64,000 nucleotides of DNA from Trifolium pratense. Lineage: Eukaryota > Streptophyta > Magnoliopsida > Fabales > Fabaceae. Shown here piece after piece: positions 23,219 through 35,250 of the stretch. The position numbers and the translations under genes were made by a program. The stretch spans positions 25,412,777 to 25,476,776 of the forward strand of contig NC_060063.1 of NCBI RefSeq assembly GCF_020283565.1, in the 5' to 3' direction. Positions within the stretch are counted from its first letter, which is position 1. Each line of letters begins with the position of its first letter. Under the pieces are notes generated by a model. That model was not told the DNA's origin and made no database searches. It saw only the letters and a list, made by a program, of their open reading frames with translations.

Positions 23219-24659
23219 CTTGTGATGATGAAGCGTCAAGCTAATGACGAGAAAGAAGCGCTTCATGGGAGGCAACCCATGAGTTTACGGTCCTTTCTTC
23301 CCTTTCACTCTTATGCTACTTTATGAATAATTGTTTGATGTTCCTTTGAATATTGCTTGGATGATTGTACAATTAACTCTGAATTTGAATCTTTTTATGT
23401 TTGATTGTGGAATTTCTTTTACCTTTGGAATTTGTTTCGATATTTTGGCATGTTTCTTCTAGTTACTTGAGTATCAATTGCATGATTTTCTCCGTGTGTG
23501 ATGTGTGAAACTTGCAGTGCAATAGCTTGTTGCACTCATGTGATCAAGAGGCAAAGGACGAGAATGCACACTTTTTGAACGGCTCTTTGATTCGACCCAA
23601 CCGTGAGGTATTGAGCCAAACACTTCTCATTCTTCTATGTGTGATATCCACTCATGTATTGTCTCTCGATTTTGCTTGTCGTCTTTTTATTTGATTGGTA
23701 CTTTTGTAGCACACACGAGGCATGTTCCTTGGTACCTTTGCGCTTTTCTATCCACCCTTACATATATATATCTTTTGCTTACCCAATTTGAGCTGCAAAA
23801 AGAAAATGTTATTTTGCAAAAACCTTAAGAAATTTTTGAAAAAAAAAGGAATGACTTTCTTGGAGGTTAGGCACCTAATTAGTGGTTGATGCGCAATGCT
23901 CACCACTAAGTTTGGGGTTGCTCTTTGGAATTAGCAAACAATGAAGTTTGGGGTGAGGGTACTAGAGAACTTACAAAAAGTTTTTGGTTGAAAAAATTGA
24001 AAATTTTTCAAAGATTCAAGGCTTTAGAGTGAAGATATGTTGAAAAGAAATGAAAAAATGAAAAAAGAGATGAATGTGAAAAACATAGAAAAGAAGTACA
24101 AAAAGAAGTGATAGCCTTGAATTCAAAAGAATTGCAAAACTTTGTTTGATGAATTGAAAAAATTCTCTAGTCCACTATAGTTCAAAAGAAAAGGGTTTTG
24201 GTTTATAAATTTTTCTTTGACTTTAGGGGGATCTAACTCCAAGTTTTTCTACCACTTATCCTAAAAAGTCACCATCCACCCTAACCAAGCCACATTATAA
24301 CCCTTAAAGACCTCTAATGTGTGTGCGCAAAGTGAACCGAATGAATTTCTAGACTACTTGCAAAATTATTGTTGACTTGCTTGATGTGTTGATTTGAGTG
24401 AATTACCAAAATTGAAGAGTGTATGTGAGTAGTGTGATGGAATCATAGAGCCTTGGTTGAAAAGTGTGAATTACTTGAAAATGCCTTGCGGGAACGATTG
24501 TGCAATTGAGCATTGTTTGCAGGTGGATCATTGATCATCAGGTGATTCTCACGTATGTATGATTCGAGTGGATCTAAGGAAAATGCCAAGGTCTTGACAC
24601 AAAAGCTTGAGGTAAAAGTTGTTTCCTTGAGGACAAGGAAAGGTTTAAGTTTGGGGTTG
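23219..24659 (+). other. Non-coding tail of the Athila-type element
   Basis: No long frame. The phrase AAGTTTGGGGT occurs three times (about 23907, 23942 and 24645); the last copy is the polypurine tract. This long tail between pol and 3' LTR is typical for Athila-like elements. Confidence 0.7.
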
Positions 24660-25120
24660 TGATGACGGATCGTCACACTCTCTAATCCATGCCTATTTTA
24701 GCAACATTAAATGCATTTTAGTAGGTTTTAAGCAATAAATGTAAGAGAAATCTATTCATAAGCATAATTACTTGTTTTGTAAGAAAACAGGAAAATTGCA
24801 GGAAATTGCTGATTTTCACTATGCTGGGGGCGTAGCCCATCACGCGCGGCGTGATGGAGATCACAGGGAGCCAAGCATAATGATTCGGTAGATTGCATGT
24901 GATTTAGCTATAGACTAGGTGATTCCGATGATTCTACCTCGCTTTTCCACTTATCACAAAGCACGTTTTCTAACAATTCATCACTCAACATACCCCCAAT
25001 TTATGTGTATTTCTTGCATAATGTTTATGAACACTATTAGACTAGTTTAATCACACAATCCTTGTGGATCGATATTTTATTACTACGTGGTATTTCGTTC
25101 ACTTGCGAAAATTATCATCA
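24660..25120 (+). repeat. 3' LTR of the Athila-type element, internally deleted to 461 bp
   Basis: Matches the first about 215 bp and the last about 240 bp of the 5' LTR. About 895 bp between GGAGCCAAG and AATGATTCGG is gone, with a 3-base filler CAT at the join. All but one CACGCG motif and the TATA box are lost. Confidence 0.9.
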
Positions 25121-26679
25121 GCATACAAATCAGGATATAAATCGTGCAAAGCATGATTCCCAAATCATTTGAAATTCCAAAACTCAATATCATTACCGTT
25201 ACCAACACGACAACTAACGTTGAACCTGAACCAATCGTCATTGAGGCCGCGGCCTGGACTGATAACATCTCGCCACCATAAGGATGCTTTACTACTTGTA
25301 ACTAATTCATGACCGCCCATCACCCACGAAGGAAGATGCCCATACATGTGTCGAAGTAATTCAGTCCATATTGCATTATCATGGTTCAAAAATCTCCACC
25401 TCCATTTGCTCAGCAATGCCAAGTTAAAGAGTTCAAGATTTTTTACACCTAAACCTCCTTTCTCCTTAGGTAAACAAATCTGATCCCATTTAATCCAACA
25501 AAGTTTCTTCTCCTCTACACTACCACCCCAAATAAAAGTCCTTTGAATTCTCTCTCTATTTTTTAAAACACCACAAGGAGCTTTGAAAAAAGAGAAAAAA
25601 TATAAAGACATACTTGCCAAAACCGAATTGATGAGAACTAAGCGACCACCAAAAGAAAGATGATGACTTGATCAAGAATTTAAACGTTTATTCATGGTCT
25701 CCACAACCGGATTCCAAATCTCACGATGACGCGGACTAGCACCAACCGGTATTCCCAAAAATTTAAAAGGAACTACCGATGTATTACAAGATAAAAACGT
25801 AGCCGCTGCTTCAAGAAATCTCTGTTCAATATTAACTCCATAAAGTTTACTCTTCACAAAGTTAATCTTTAGGCCAGACACAATTTCTAAACCTCGAAGT
25901 AAGGATTTAATGGTCCAAACATTTTCCCAACTACCTTCTCCCATAATGATGGTATCGTCAGCGAACTGTAATAATTGAAACTAAAGATTTTCATTGATCT
26001 TGAAACCTTTGAATTTTCTTATATCAACCGCTTTGTTCATCATACCAGCCAAGCCTTCCACTACAATTAAAAATAAGAACGGGGATAAACGATCACCTTG
26101 TCGAAGACCTCTACCCACTATGAAATCCTCTTCGGGCTACCATTAACCAAGATAGACATCGAACTCTCGAAGATACAAACTTGCATCCACTTTAACCAAC
26201 CTTCAGCAAAGCCCATTTTGCGCATCATACCTTCCAAAAATCCCCAACTAACAATATCGTATTCTCGCTCGAAATCAACTTTGAACAATAAACAACTATC
26301 CTTCCTTCTTTTGGTGAGATCAATGATTTCATTAAGAACCACTACCCCATCCAAAATTTGTCGTTGAGGTAGAAAAGCTGATTGGCACATGGATATCAAG
26401 TTCCCCAACACCTTTTTCAAACGATTTGCTAGGATTTTAGATAGAATTTTGTACAAACTTCCAATCAGGCATATATGACAGTAGTAAAAAAGATCCTGAG
26501 GATGATCCTTGTTCGGTATAAGAGTCAAAAAAGAAGCAGTAATCGCCTTAGGCAACACTGCTTTCTCATGAAATTCACCTAAAAAATTCATCACATCATT
26601 TTTCACAATCGGCCAACATGCTTTGAAAAAGTTTAACACTACAACAAAATTGCATTTTAGCTTCAAAAATATTAGCGTC

Positions 26680-26900
26680 TGCCCCGACGCGGACGCTATT
26701 AGCGTCTATTTAGAGTCTGTATGACTGACGCTACTGTCTTTTTATTGTAAATCTTTATTTTAATTAAATAATTATAGATAGCGTCCGCTTTGATAGACAC
26801 GATTGAGACACTAATAAAAAATAAAATAAAATTCATCTTAGAGTCTACTGGAGCGGACTCTAATAAACAATAAATTAAATATAAAAAAACTTTTTGTTAA
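26680..26900. repeat. Left subterminal AGCGTC repeats of the CACTA element
   Basis: Repeated TAGCGTCT / GACGCT words at about 26690-26880, facing the denser group at the right end. Confidence 0.7.
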
Positions 26901-27049
26901 GAGCCAATTTTTTTTCCCAATTTTTCATTTTCCCACTTTTTTCTTTTCATTCCCTATTTCAGCAATGAGCAATAATATATCATTTGATATATTTTTGCTT
27001 TTCTTTCTCAAATACACAAAAAGAAGTGACAAAAAAATACAGAAAAAGA

Positions 27050-30000
27050 AGAAAACAACCCTAATCCTCCAACAATGGGTAAACGGAATTGAATTCGTCA
27101 GAATGGGTGAACCAAATTCGTCTCAACAACCGTAATCCTCCGAATTCGTCCCCGTCGAAGAACAATCCGCTGTGGAAGAAGAAAACCCTTCCATCAACCC
27201 TAATCCGTGAAGAACAACCTCAATCACTCCGCCGTTATTATCCATCGTTCTCGTGGTTACAAGGTTAGTAACTTCATCTCTTCAGCTCTCAAAGTCACAC
27301 TACCAACGATTAAGTGCCTTTCTAATGTTAAGTGTGTTGGTGTTGTATTACTGTCTGTTAAGTAACTTCATCTCTTCATTTTTTTGCAGTTTTTGCGTAC
27401 TATTGCTGTTCTTTTGTGTTTGTGGTGCCTTTCTAATGTTAAGTATTTTGGTGTTGTATTATTGTGTGATAAGTGTGTTATTGTGTGTCTGTGGGTTTAT
27501 TGAATACTGGGTTCACCATAACAATGATGATAATCATAAGATAAGCATCAACAGTAAGACTCTAGATGAAAATCAAACTTTCTGCTCATGTTCAATTTGA
27601 GCAACCATAATTAAGTCCATTTAATTTATACTGACTCTAGATGAAAGTTTACCCTGCACTAATACAATATTTATCTCTTATCTTAATTTTGCATCATATG
27701 GTTAACGTCTCTTGTTCAACACAGGGATGGATCGGATGATGGTGGTAATTATCTTTGCATTTTTCTTTACCGATGCTATGATATCTATTCCTAACCAGGG
27801 TATGATAAATTCTATTAAGAAGTAAAATTTGCTACTTACTACTGTTGAAAGAATCATGTCGCTGTTGGTTTGAGATATGAGATTTTGATAGGAGGTTCTA
27901 GGTTTTTTCACATGAGATTTTGATAAGAAGAATCATAATCTTAGTTTTGGACCTCTTTATCTTAGCAATACTATACTAATTGATTATTCATTGAATCCTT
28001 TAAACCTCTTTATCTCAGTATAATCTTACTTAACATAACATATTAGCATATAATTTTGAAATCATGGACACAAAAAAGTCAACATATAACAAGCTTGTTA
28101 AGTTGTTAGCTTAATGGTAAAATTGGTTGTATTGTAATCCCTCTTGTTTAAGTTCTATCTGTTCACTTTTTGTTTGAATTGCATTTGTTCCAAGACCTTG
28201 GCAAAAGTTGTAAATTTCTTTCATAGATCTCTTGTCAAGCTGGGAAAATATGAATACATATTTGCATCGGTCGTATATCATATACTCCTATGTTTCTTCT
28301 TTTGATTTTGATTTGTCAATTGTCTATCTTTGTGCCGGTGATCACATGCTTAATTTACTCTATTTCATATACCTCTATCTTAGCAACCATACTTAAGTCC
28401 ATTCAATTTGTTAGGAGAGCCAAAAGATGATTCTTTAAGACTTAAAATTGATTTTGATGTGTTTAGTGTTTCTAATAGTGATTAGAATTGATTCTACATG
28501 TGATTTTGTCTCTAAATGTGATTTTTACACTTAAATTTATTCACTTTCATGTGAATGTATCTTAATAGGGTTCTAGCTATTGCTATTGCGTGACCTAATT
28601 TGACTTTCTTATTTGTTCGGATTTCACGCTTTCAGTTTCGATTTGTTCCGTATTGCACGCTTTCAGGTTCGATTTGTTCGGATTTCACCTCTTTCAGTTT
28701 CGATTTGTTCCTTTCTGATTTTTCCTATTTTGACTTCTTTTGCTCTAATTTTACTTCTTTTGTTAGGTTTCAGTTTGATTCCTTTGCATATGTTAAAAGG
28801 TAAAGTGAAATATGTTTCCATCTCTGTGTATTCGAATTGATCCCTTCCTAATTTTACTTATGTTAGTGTTCTAAAGTGTAATTGAATTGTTTTAGCATTT
28901 GGATTTCACTGAATCATAATGAATTAGGTCTTCTTTGATGTTTGGGTGATTATAGGCTATAGTGGAAGCAGCTGATACTGAATTCATCATACTTGGCCAG
29001 CGAATTTATTAAATTACTTGGCCTTAAGGTACCTATTTGTTGTTTCAATTTTTGTATCAGAAACCAAATCAAACTGAATTTTATCTGTTTAATGCTTTTT
29101 CGATTCATGTAATATTCAATGTTTCTTTTTCATTTTAATTGATTACTTTGTGTTAGGGTAATTTAAGTACTATATTTTAACCTGGTTGATTTTTTAGGAT
29201 GAGGGGAGGGGGTCTGCATAGCGCCTATAGCGCCGCTATTAACATCATAGAGTTAAGCCAACCCTCATTGATATTCACGAAAGAAATGGACAAGTTCATA
29301 TTGGGAATGACAATGGTTCTTAGCCATCTAATGTAGTTATCTATTAGAAGTCATCAAATTACTTCAAAATTAGTTTACAGTCTCTGTTCACATGGAACAC
29401 AAAACAAGTTCTTGACTTCAATTGCATTTTTTATTTTAGTTTTTTGTCTTCTTTCTGAAAAGGAATCTTTTTAGTATAAGTAAAATATCAGGACTGGATG
29501 GGGAAGAATGAAAACTAATGTTTGTTTTGCTTGATTTCTATGCTTTTAGGTTTTTGTAAATGTACTTTTGTGTGTTTTATGTGAATTGGCTGATTATAAT
29601 TAGAATAACCATATTCTGAATTTGATTAGAATTGGCTGTCATCATGTGGACTGAATATATACCGGAATTCCGGAAACAATTGATCAATAACTTGATTCAC
29701 TTTAATGTTTCTTTTTTTATTTTGAAGGACTTTATCTTGAGGAGATCATTAAGTGGTAACAGAAACAATCAGTTGCATTGGCTACTCAGCACACTACAAG
29801 TAAATTGTAGCAACTGGCATGGTTGGTAATGACCTTCTCAAGTAAGCTTTAGAAACCTGGTTGTGTTATTTCTCTTCTGGATGAGGCCTAGTATGTGACC
29901 TTTGTCTATTATTGCAGTTTGAGCATGAGAAAATGAGTTCTGAGACTGTAGCTGGCATATTTGGTTAAGGTTTGGTTTTATCAATTTTTTTGAAATATTT

Positions 30001-30900
30001 TGGTAATGTGTTTGCAGATTGTTACTACAATACAAAATAAGGCTTACAATTTCTAGCTATCTTCTCACTAAATCTCTTACTCACTATTTGTCTACCCTGA
30101 TCCCTTTGTCTCCTGTCGTTTTGAAGAGAGTGTCTTGTGTGCTAACTTAAAAATTTGTCTTCTCATCATCATCATCATTATCACCATATGTTTATTCTTG
30201 CTTATTTTGGAGTATGCTATGCCTAATAATTGATTACTACTCACTCATCTTGTGTGCTGGCTTTCTCTAGTTAATTAATTCAGTACCTTATGATCAATTT
30301 GAAAGTTACATAATATGTTTTATGAATTTTAGGGAGTTCAAAGAAGCTACCAAGGTTGGTGTACTTTGGACCTTAAACACAGAGAGGTACAGTCATGTTT
30401 AAGAATGGAATTTCAAAATGATCACTGAAATTGAAATTCTTGACCACGTTAGTCTTTTGGGTCGATCAATTTAGTCCCTAAAATTGTTCTGTAAGGGCTA
30501 ATGTGATTGAGTATATTCAATTTCAGATATCGTTTTAAAATTTTGTTAATTATAGGAACATAATTGTTCCAACCTTTATGTTTTATTCTCTTTTTTGTAT
30601 ATTTTTATGTTTTTGTTATCATTGCATCGAGTTGATTTTTGCGATGTTTTCTTGTAAGGTTGCTCGGTACAAGTCTGTTGTGCAGGTTGTTGGCACTGTG
30701 CAGGTACAAGTTTGTTTGTATATTTTAAGTTTGGAATAGTGATGTTGTTTATGTCTGCACTATGGTAGCTTAATATGTCTCAATGACAGGGACATAATAT
30801 ATCTGGAAAGGATCAGCGTGTTCATTGCTCCATAAATATCAACACAGAGACTGGAAAGTCTGTTTGGCCAGTAGTTGTATCTCCTTTCTGCACTAGTGTT
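27050..30900. other. CACTA interior with exon-like patches, no recognised gene
   Basis: Patches of higher GC look like leftovers of a spliced gene: CGTGGTTACAAG before GTTAGTAAC near 27260, and 30650-30870 where GTTGCTCGGTACAAG.. and GGACATAATATATCTGGAAA.. sit between AG and GT borders. Long T-rich stretches between them resemble introns. No family could be named and frames are broken, so gene capture is a guess. Frames such as 27253-27600 and 28600-28840 are T-rich chance reads. Confidence 0.35.
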
Positions 30901-31109
30901 TGTGGGATATTTTGGTGGATTATTTATTAGTGGATTATATTTTCATGGATGTAGACCTTTTTTGTTGACATTATATATGGTTATATGGTATAAATAGAAG
31001 GTCCAGTAAAAAACTATTTAATTTATAATTTAGTTGCATTAATATTAATTGTTTGTTGATTTTCCATCAGCTACAATGCTATATTTGAAAAAAAAAAATA
31101 AAAAATGTT

Positions 31110-31470
31110 TGCGTCTGCTTTTAGTTGACACTATATTATTCAAAAATTAATTTATAGCATCTAAAACAAGCAGACGCTAAGATTAGCGTCTGCTAGCGTC
31201 TGCTTTTAGTTGACACTATATTATTCAAAAACTAATTCATAGCATCTAACAAAAGCAGACGCTAATATTAGCCAATAGCGTCCGCCGTATATTCAAGTCA
31301 CTAGCTTCAGCTTTGCGTTTAAAAAGACAGACGCTAAAGTAGCGTCTGCTGGACGCAACTGCTAGCTTCAGGCAATTAAGTGTCCGCCACGACACAGACT
31401 CTAGGTAGACGCTAAACCCTTGTAGCGTCCGTTTTTTGGTATTTAGCGTCTGTTTTAGGCGGACGCTCCA
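31110..31470. repeat. Right subterminal repeats of the CACTA element
   Basis: An about 95-bp unit starting with GCGTCTGCTTTTAGTTGACA occurs twice (from about 31111 and 31194) and is followed by many AGCGTC/GACGCT words in both directions up to 31470. Confidence 0.8.
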
Positions 31471-33802
31471 AAGCAGTTTTCTTGTAGTGTAAATTGAATC
31501 CATCCGGGCCCGAACTCTTATTACCGTCACAACTCCAAATAGTTTCTTTGACTTCAGCTTCATCGAAAGGAGCTAAAAGCAAGGCATTGTCATCCACAGA
31601 TAAAGAATTGAAGTCAAGACCGTGCAAAAAAGGACGTGAATTCCAATCTTCCGAAAGATGCTTTGAGAAATGAGTTTTTGCCTCTACTTTAATTGTTGCC
31701 ACCCCATGTAACCATTCTGCGCCTTTTTTTAGCATCACGATCTGATTTCGGCGCCGTCACCCTTTAATGCTAGAATGAAAAAACTAAGAGTTAGAGTCTC
31801 CTTCTTGATTCCACTTTGTTCTAGATTTTTGTCTAAGAAGGCTTTCCTTAGCGTGAATTTGCTCCCAAAACTTCCGAACAAGGTCATTCGAATTTAAGTC
31901 AGCAGGATCAACATCCCCATTCGCATTTAATTCTTCTACATCATTGAGCTCCTTCACTATATTATTAACACTAAGATCCTTAAAGTCGAAAACTTCCGAA
32001 TGCCAAGTTTTCAACGCTTGTTTCAACATCTTCAACTTTTCTTTCATAACAAAAGCCTTTCTACCACTTACTTGCAGATTCTTCCAAGTTCTTTTTACAA
32101 AGGAAAAAGACTCTGGGTTATCGATCCAACTGTTATTGAATTTAAATGGCTTAGGTACCCAATTAAGATTGGAGCACTCTAACCATATAGTACAATGATC
32201 TGATGTATCCCGGTTGCCAACCCATTGATTAAATATACCTCCTTTGTGAATGAAACCATCTGATAAGAGAAATCGATCTAAACGACTCATAACCGAACCA
32301 TCAGAATTCAACCACATGGATTTTTTCCTTAACACCTGTATATCAACCACTTCGAAATCATCCATAAAGGCAGAAAATTCAGTCCTCTCCGACGAAATCC
32401 CGGTACTACCACATCCTCGTCTCTCACCACTCTTCGAGATAGCATTAAAATCTCCTCCTAAGCACCATTCACCAATATCATTATTCGATTTAAAATCAAG
32501 CAAGTCTTTCCACAATTTTCTTTTCCCAGATAAAGAACAAGGTGAATAGATGTTGACAATGTATAACAACCCATCCTTCCATTCCACACAAATGCCCAAA
32601 AAACCAATTCCAGTAAAACTGAATCGAAAAGCGAATAGGCCTTTATTCCATATAGTCAGCAATCCACCAGACAAACCACAAGATTCTAGAGCTAACCATT
32701 CAACATCATTGTGACCCCATAAACTATAAATCATTGAATATGTAAGGATGTACGTTTTGTTTCTTGAAGAAAACACATATCGAACACACCTGATTTTAAC
32801 AACGAACTTAAGGGTCGACGCTTCACCGAATCACCCCAACCCCACAAATTAAGAGACATTATCTTCATAAATTAACTTGATGAATATGCGCCATCATGAT
32901 TCGTGATGCTTCATCGCCTCTTTCGTTGTTAATAATCTTTTCAACATATTGTTCTGCCATCGCCTCACCTTATATTCCAAATTCTACTGCTCCCTCCCAC
33001 ACTTTCTTGGCTGATTCAAAATCATGTTTCTCGGAGAATCTTCGATTGCAATTCCGAATATCTGACGAATTAAGAGAGCTACAACAAAGAATCTCTCCCA
33101 CAGAAGACAAATAATTGGTCGGTTTCCTTCCTACCCTTACGGCCTCGTGATGGTGAAGATGCGTCATCTGCAAAGTGATTTTCAGCTGGTGCCGAAGTGG
33201 AGAAATATGAATTCGAGGCCCTAAGATGCAGTTGTTGAATAATATGTTGGTTGTTTTCTCACTTTTGCAGGTGTAGGATGAACACGGTTAAGAGTTTTGC
33301 CAATTGATACTTGGGTCATTGACTTTGCCTTAGAGTTAGGAGATGGGCCAAGCTTTGCCTTAGAAAAATGAGATGGGTCAATATTGTTCAACTTGAAATA
33401 AATATCTCTAGGTCCATCACTATAGACACAAGCTTTATGTGGTCTTGCTCCCCCTTCGCCAGACTCTAAAGAAAACATAGTAATATACGCGCGGTCCAGT
33501 TCTTCCGACTGATTCTTGTTTCGAATCACACCCCCTGTAATAGTTAGGTATGTTTTGGTGGTTTTTTGAGTCCCACATGCACCTTCCTCCTGGCCCAACA
33601 AAAATATGACCTCCACAGACCTACTATCCTTCGAATTCCTCATTCCCTCCGAACAATTTGAATTGTCCCCTCCATCCTCCTTATCATTATTACGTCCCAA
33701 GTTAGAACAGTTGAAGAAAGGATATTGTTGTCCAAAGTGAAAATGTGCACCTTGCTAATTTAGACCTTCATGTTTTTAGGTGGGTCTAAATTAGCAAACC
33801 CA

Positions 33803-34500
33803 TTTTTTATTATATCAAACCAAATATCTTTTTTAAATAAATTTAATATTTTTTTTTTAATTCTAAATATTTTTTTTTTCACAACCGATTTTTTTATTTA
33901 ACGTACTACTACGTATATTAATTATATCATATCCAATAAATATTTTGTTTAAATTTCGCTCTGAACGGGCATAATAAGATGACTCTAATGACGAGGCTAG
34001 GAGGTTGAGTATGGTGGTTGTGAATTCCAGGCACCAAGGGAGAATATACATGCAAAAACGTTAGCACTCCAACGCTCAAGTTAATATTTGAATGAGGGAA
34101 ATGCTAAGAATTTGGTGAATATCGCGTACCTTAGGTGTTTGAGGGGTATGCATATTTATAGGCAAAAATTTGCATGGATATGCATGGAGAGTAGCAATTC
34201 CACTATGTTAGTGTAATTGTGGATAGTACTATCAAAGGACTACATTAGTACCTGTTGAACTCCTATTTGTTGAGGATGTGCCATGGAGAACATGAGTGTC
34301 TTTGTATTGAGTGGAGTAATCCCATGCTTAGTATCTGGAGTTTATAAGCCCCATTGCTTTATTAGGCCTTTAATGTGTTTTGGACTTTAGTCCAGTCTGA
34401 AACAGCAATGATTTAAATCTCTTGTGTCCGGAATGGGTAATTTTGTCAACAATTTTTGGTGCAGGACATTGTTCACCTTAGTGGGCAAGTCCTAAAACGA
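33803..34500. other. Spacer with no gene seen
   Basis: A/T-rich. A stretch near 34085-34200 (TATTTATAGGCAAAAATTTG, GGATATGCATGG) looks like retroelement untranslated DNA, but ends or frames cannot be shown. Confidence 0.3.
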
Positions 34501-34507
34501 GTAAGTA

Positions 34508-35250
34508 ATGTGATGTAGGATAACTGAATTATAAATAAATATGGTTTTGATGACACGTATCTTTGTCTTTTGACAAAGCTTCACTTGTGGTTACTATTGA
34601 GTATGCCTTGAAATCTCAGTTTCGAAAGTTAGAAAATCCTGATACATGTTGTCTTCTATGCGGCACGCAAGAACTTTGGCGCGACACGTAATAACAATGC
34701 GTTTTTGCTTGGTTTGCCACTGTGGGATGCGCGACACGCAACGACCTGGGCGCAGGACGCAGGGAGCGCGTGTGGATTTTCTGTTTTGATGATGTTTTGG
34801 AAAAATTAGTTTTTGGAGGATATCTGACTTGGATTTTGTTTTATTTTAAAGCATATTTGTTTATGTTATTTAGACATATATTTTTCCTATAAATAGAGGT
34901 TGCTATTGGCATAGAAAAATTGAGAAAAAGAGCAACACAAGAGAGAGGAAACATGTAGGGAATTTAATTAGGATTTGCCGCCAACACAAGGCCTAGTTTT
35001 AGAGAGAAACATGAGGGGTTGTCTCTTGGTATAACTCTAGGGTTGGGAAAATGGTTACACCTTGGAAAACACTATATCAAATTGGATCTCTTGGCCATGA
35101 GAATATATTCGGGAAAAAGGTAGAGTTAGATTTGAAGGCTAATTCTTGTAACTCTTGTTTGGGAATTTCTTTGTGTAAGGTTACTTTATTTGATTAGTGG
35201 AACAAAGAACTACTCTCTCCCTAGAAACAAATAAAGATTCCTAATCCCAG
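34508..35250 (+). repeat. Possible LTR fragment with TATA box and GC-rich motif repeats
   Basis: TATAAATAGAGG at about 34896 followed by an untranslated-leader-like stretch looks like an LTR promoter. Upstream (34655-34775) the word GCGCGACACG and variants (GCGGCACGC, GCGCAGGACGC) recur. Start near TGATGTAGGATAAC is a guess; no partner LTR was found. Confidence 0.35.

Larger units (their letters stand above)
20275..25120 (+). mobile_element. Athila-type Ty3/gypsy deletion derivative, 4846 bp
   Basis: Flanked by the 5-bp duplication GCATA (20270-20274, 25121-25125) inside the LINE. It has a 5' LTR, a primer site complementary to the tRNA-Asp end (TGGCGCCGTTGCCGGGGA, 21636-21653), one gag-derived frame, a non-coding tail and a purine tract AAGTTTGGGGTTG just before the 3' LTR. 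Protease, RT, RNase H and integrase are missing, so it depends on other copies. The shared parts of the LTRs are nearly identical, which suggests a recent insertion. Confidence 0.92.
26637..31489. mobile_element. Non-autonomous CACTA element, 4853 bp
   Basis: Ends CACTACAACAAAATTGC and the inverted GCAGTTTTCTTGTAGTG, with a 3-bp TAA duplication (26634-26636, 31490-31492), define a CACTA (En/Spm) element. Subterminal DNA at both ends is full of AGCGTC / GACGCT hexamers in both directions, the expected transposase-binding repeats. No transposase frame is seen. It lies within the RT part of the LINE. Confidence 0.92.
19386..33740 (-). mobile_element. Decayed LINE, split in three by later insertions
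   Basis: Minus-strand pieces follow in LINE order: an ORF1-like linker (33700-33221), an apurinic-type endonuclease (32776-31784, with GGDFNAI and a C-terminal SDH), the start of RT to a SSGPDGFN pattern (31738-31493), the RT core (26634-25950, with motif A decayed to VDFEREYD), thumb and connection (25944-25126), and the zf-RVT end (20270-19637). The two interruptions fit the target duplications of the CACTA and LTR elements exactly, so the flanks rejoin. A T run at 19386-19396 marks the poly(A) tail. Several stops and shifts; not active. Confidence 0.85.
19273..33802. mobile_element. Outer TIR element that hosts the 14 kb nest
   Basis: The left end GGGGTTTGCTAATTTAGACC (from 19273) and the right end, whose reverse complement is TGGGTTTGCTAATTTAGACC (to 33802), match for about 45 bp. 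Each end is itself an imperfect palindrome (GCTAATTTAGACC ... GGTCTAAATTA). Flanks ATTTTTATT (19264-19272) and TTTTTTATT (33803-33811) are a likely 9-bp target duplication, which points to a Mutator-like or fold-back element. Only about 110 bp plus 50 bp is its own DNA; the rest is the LINE and its inserts. Confidence 0.65.

Noticed and set aside
27253..27600. 115-codon frame in the CACTA element
   Set aside because: T-rich chance frame with repeats of LSVLVLYY; no transposase or other domain.
31784..32776. Host exonuclease or phosphatase gene
   Set aside because: The GGDFNA-type domain is the LINE endonuclease and is followed in order by RT parts on the same strand.
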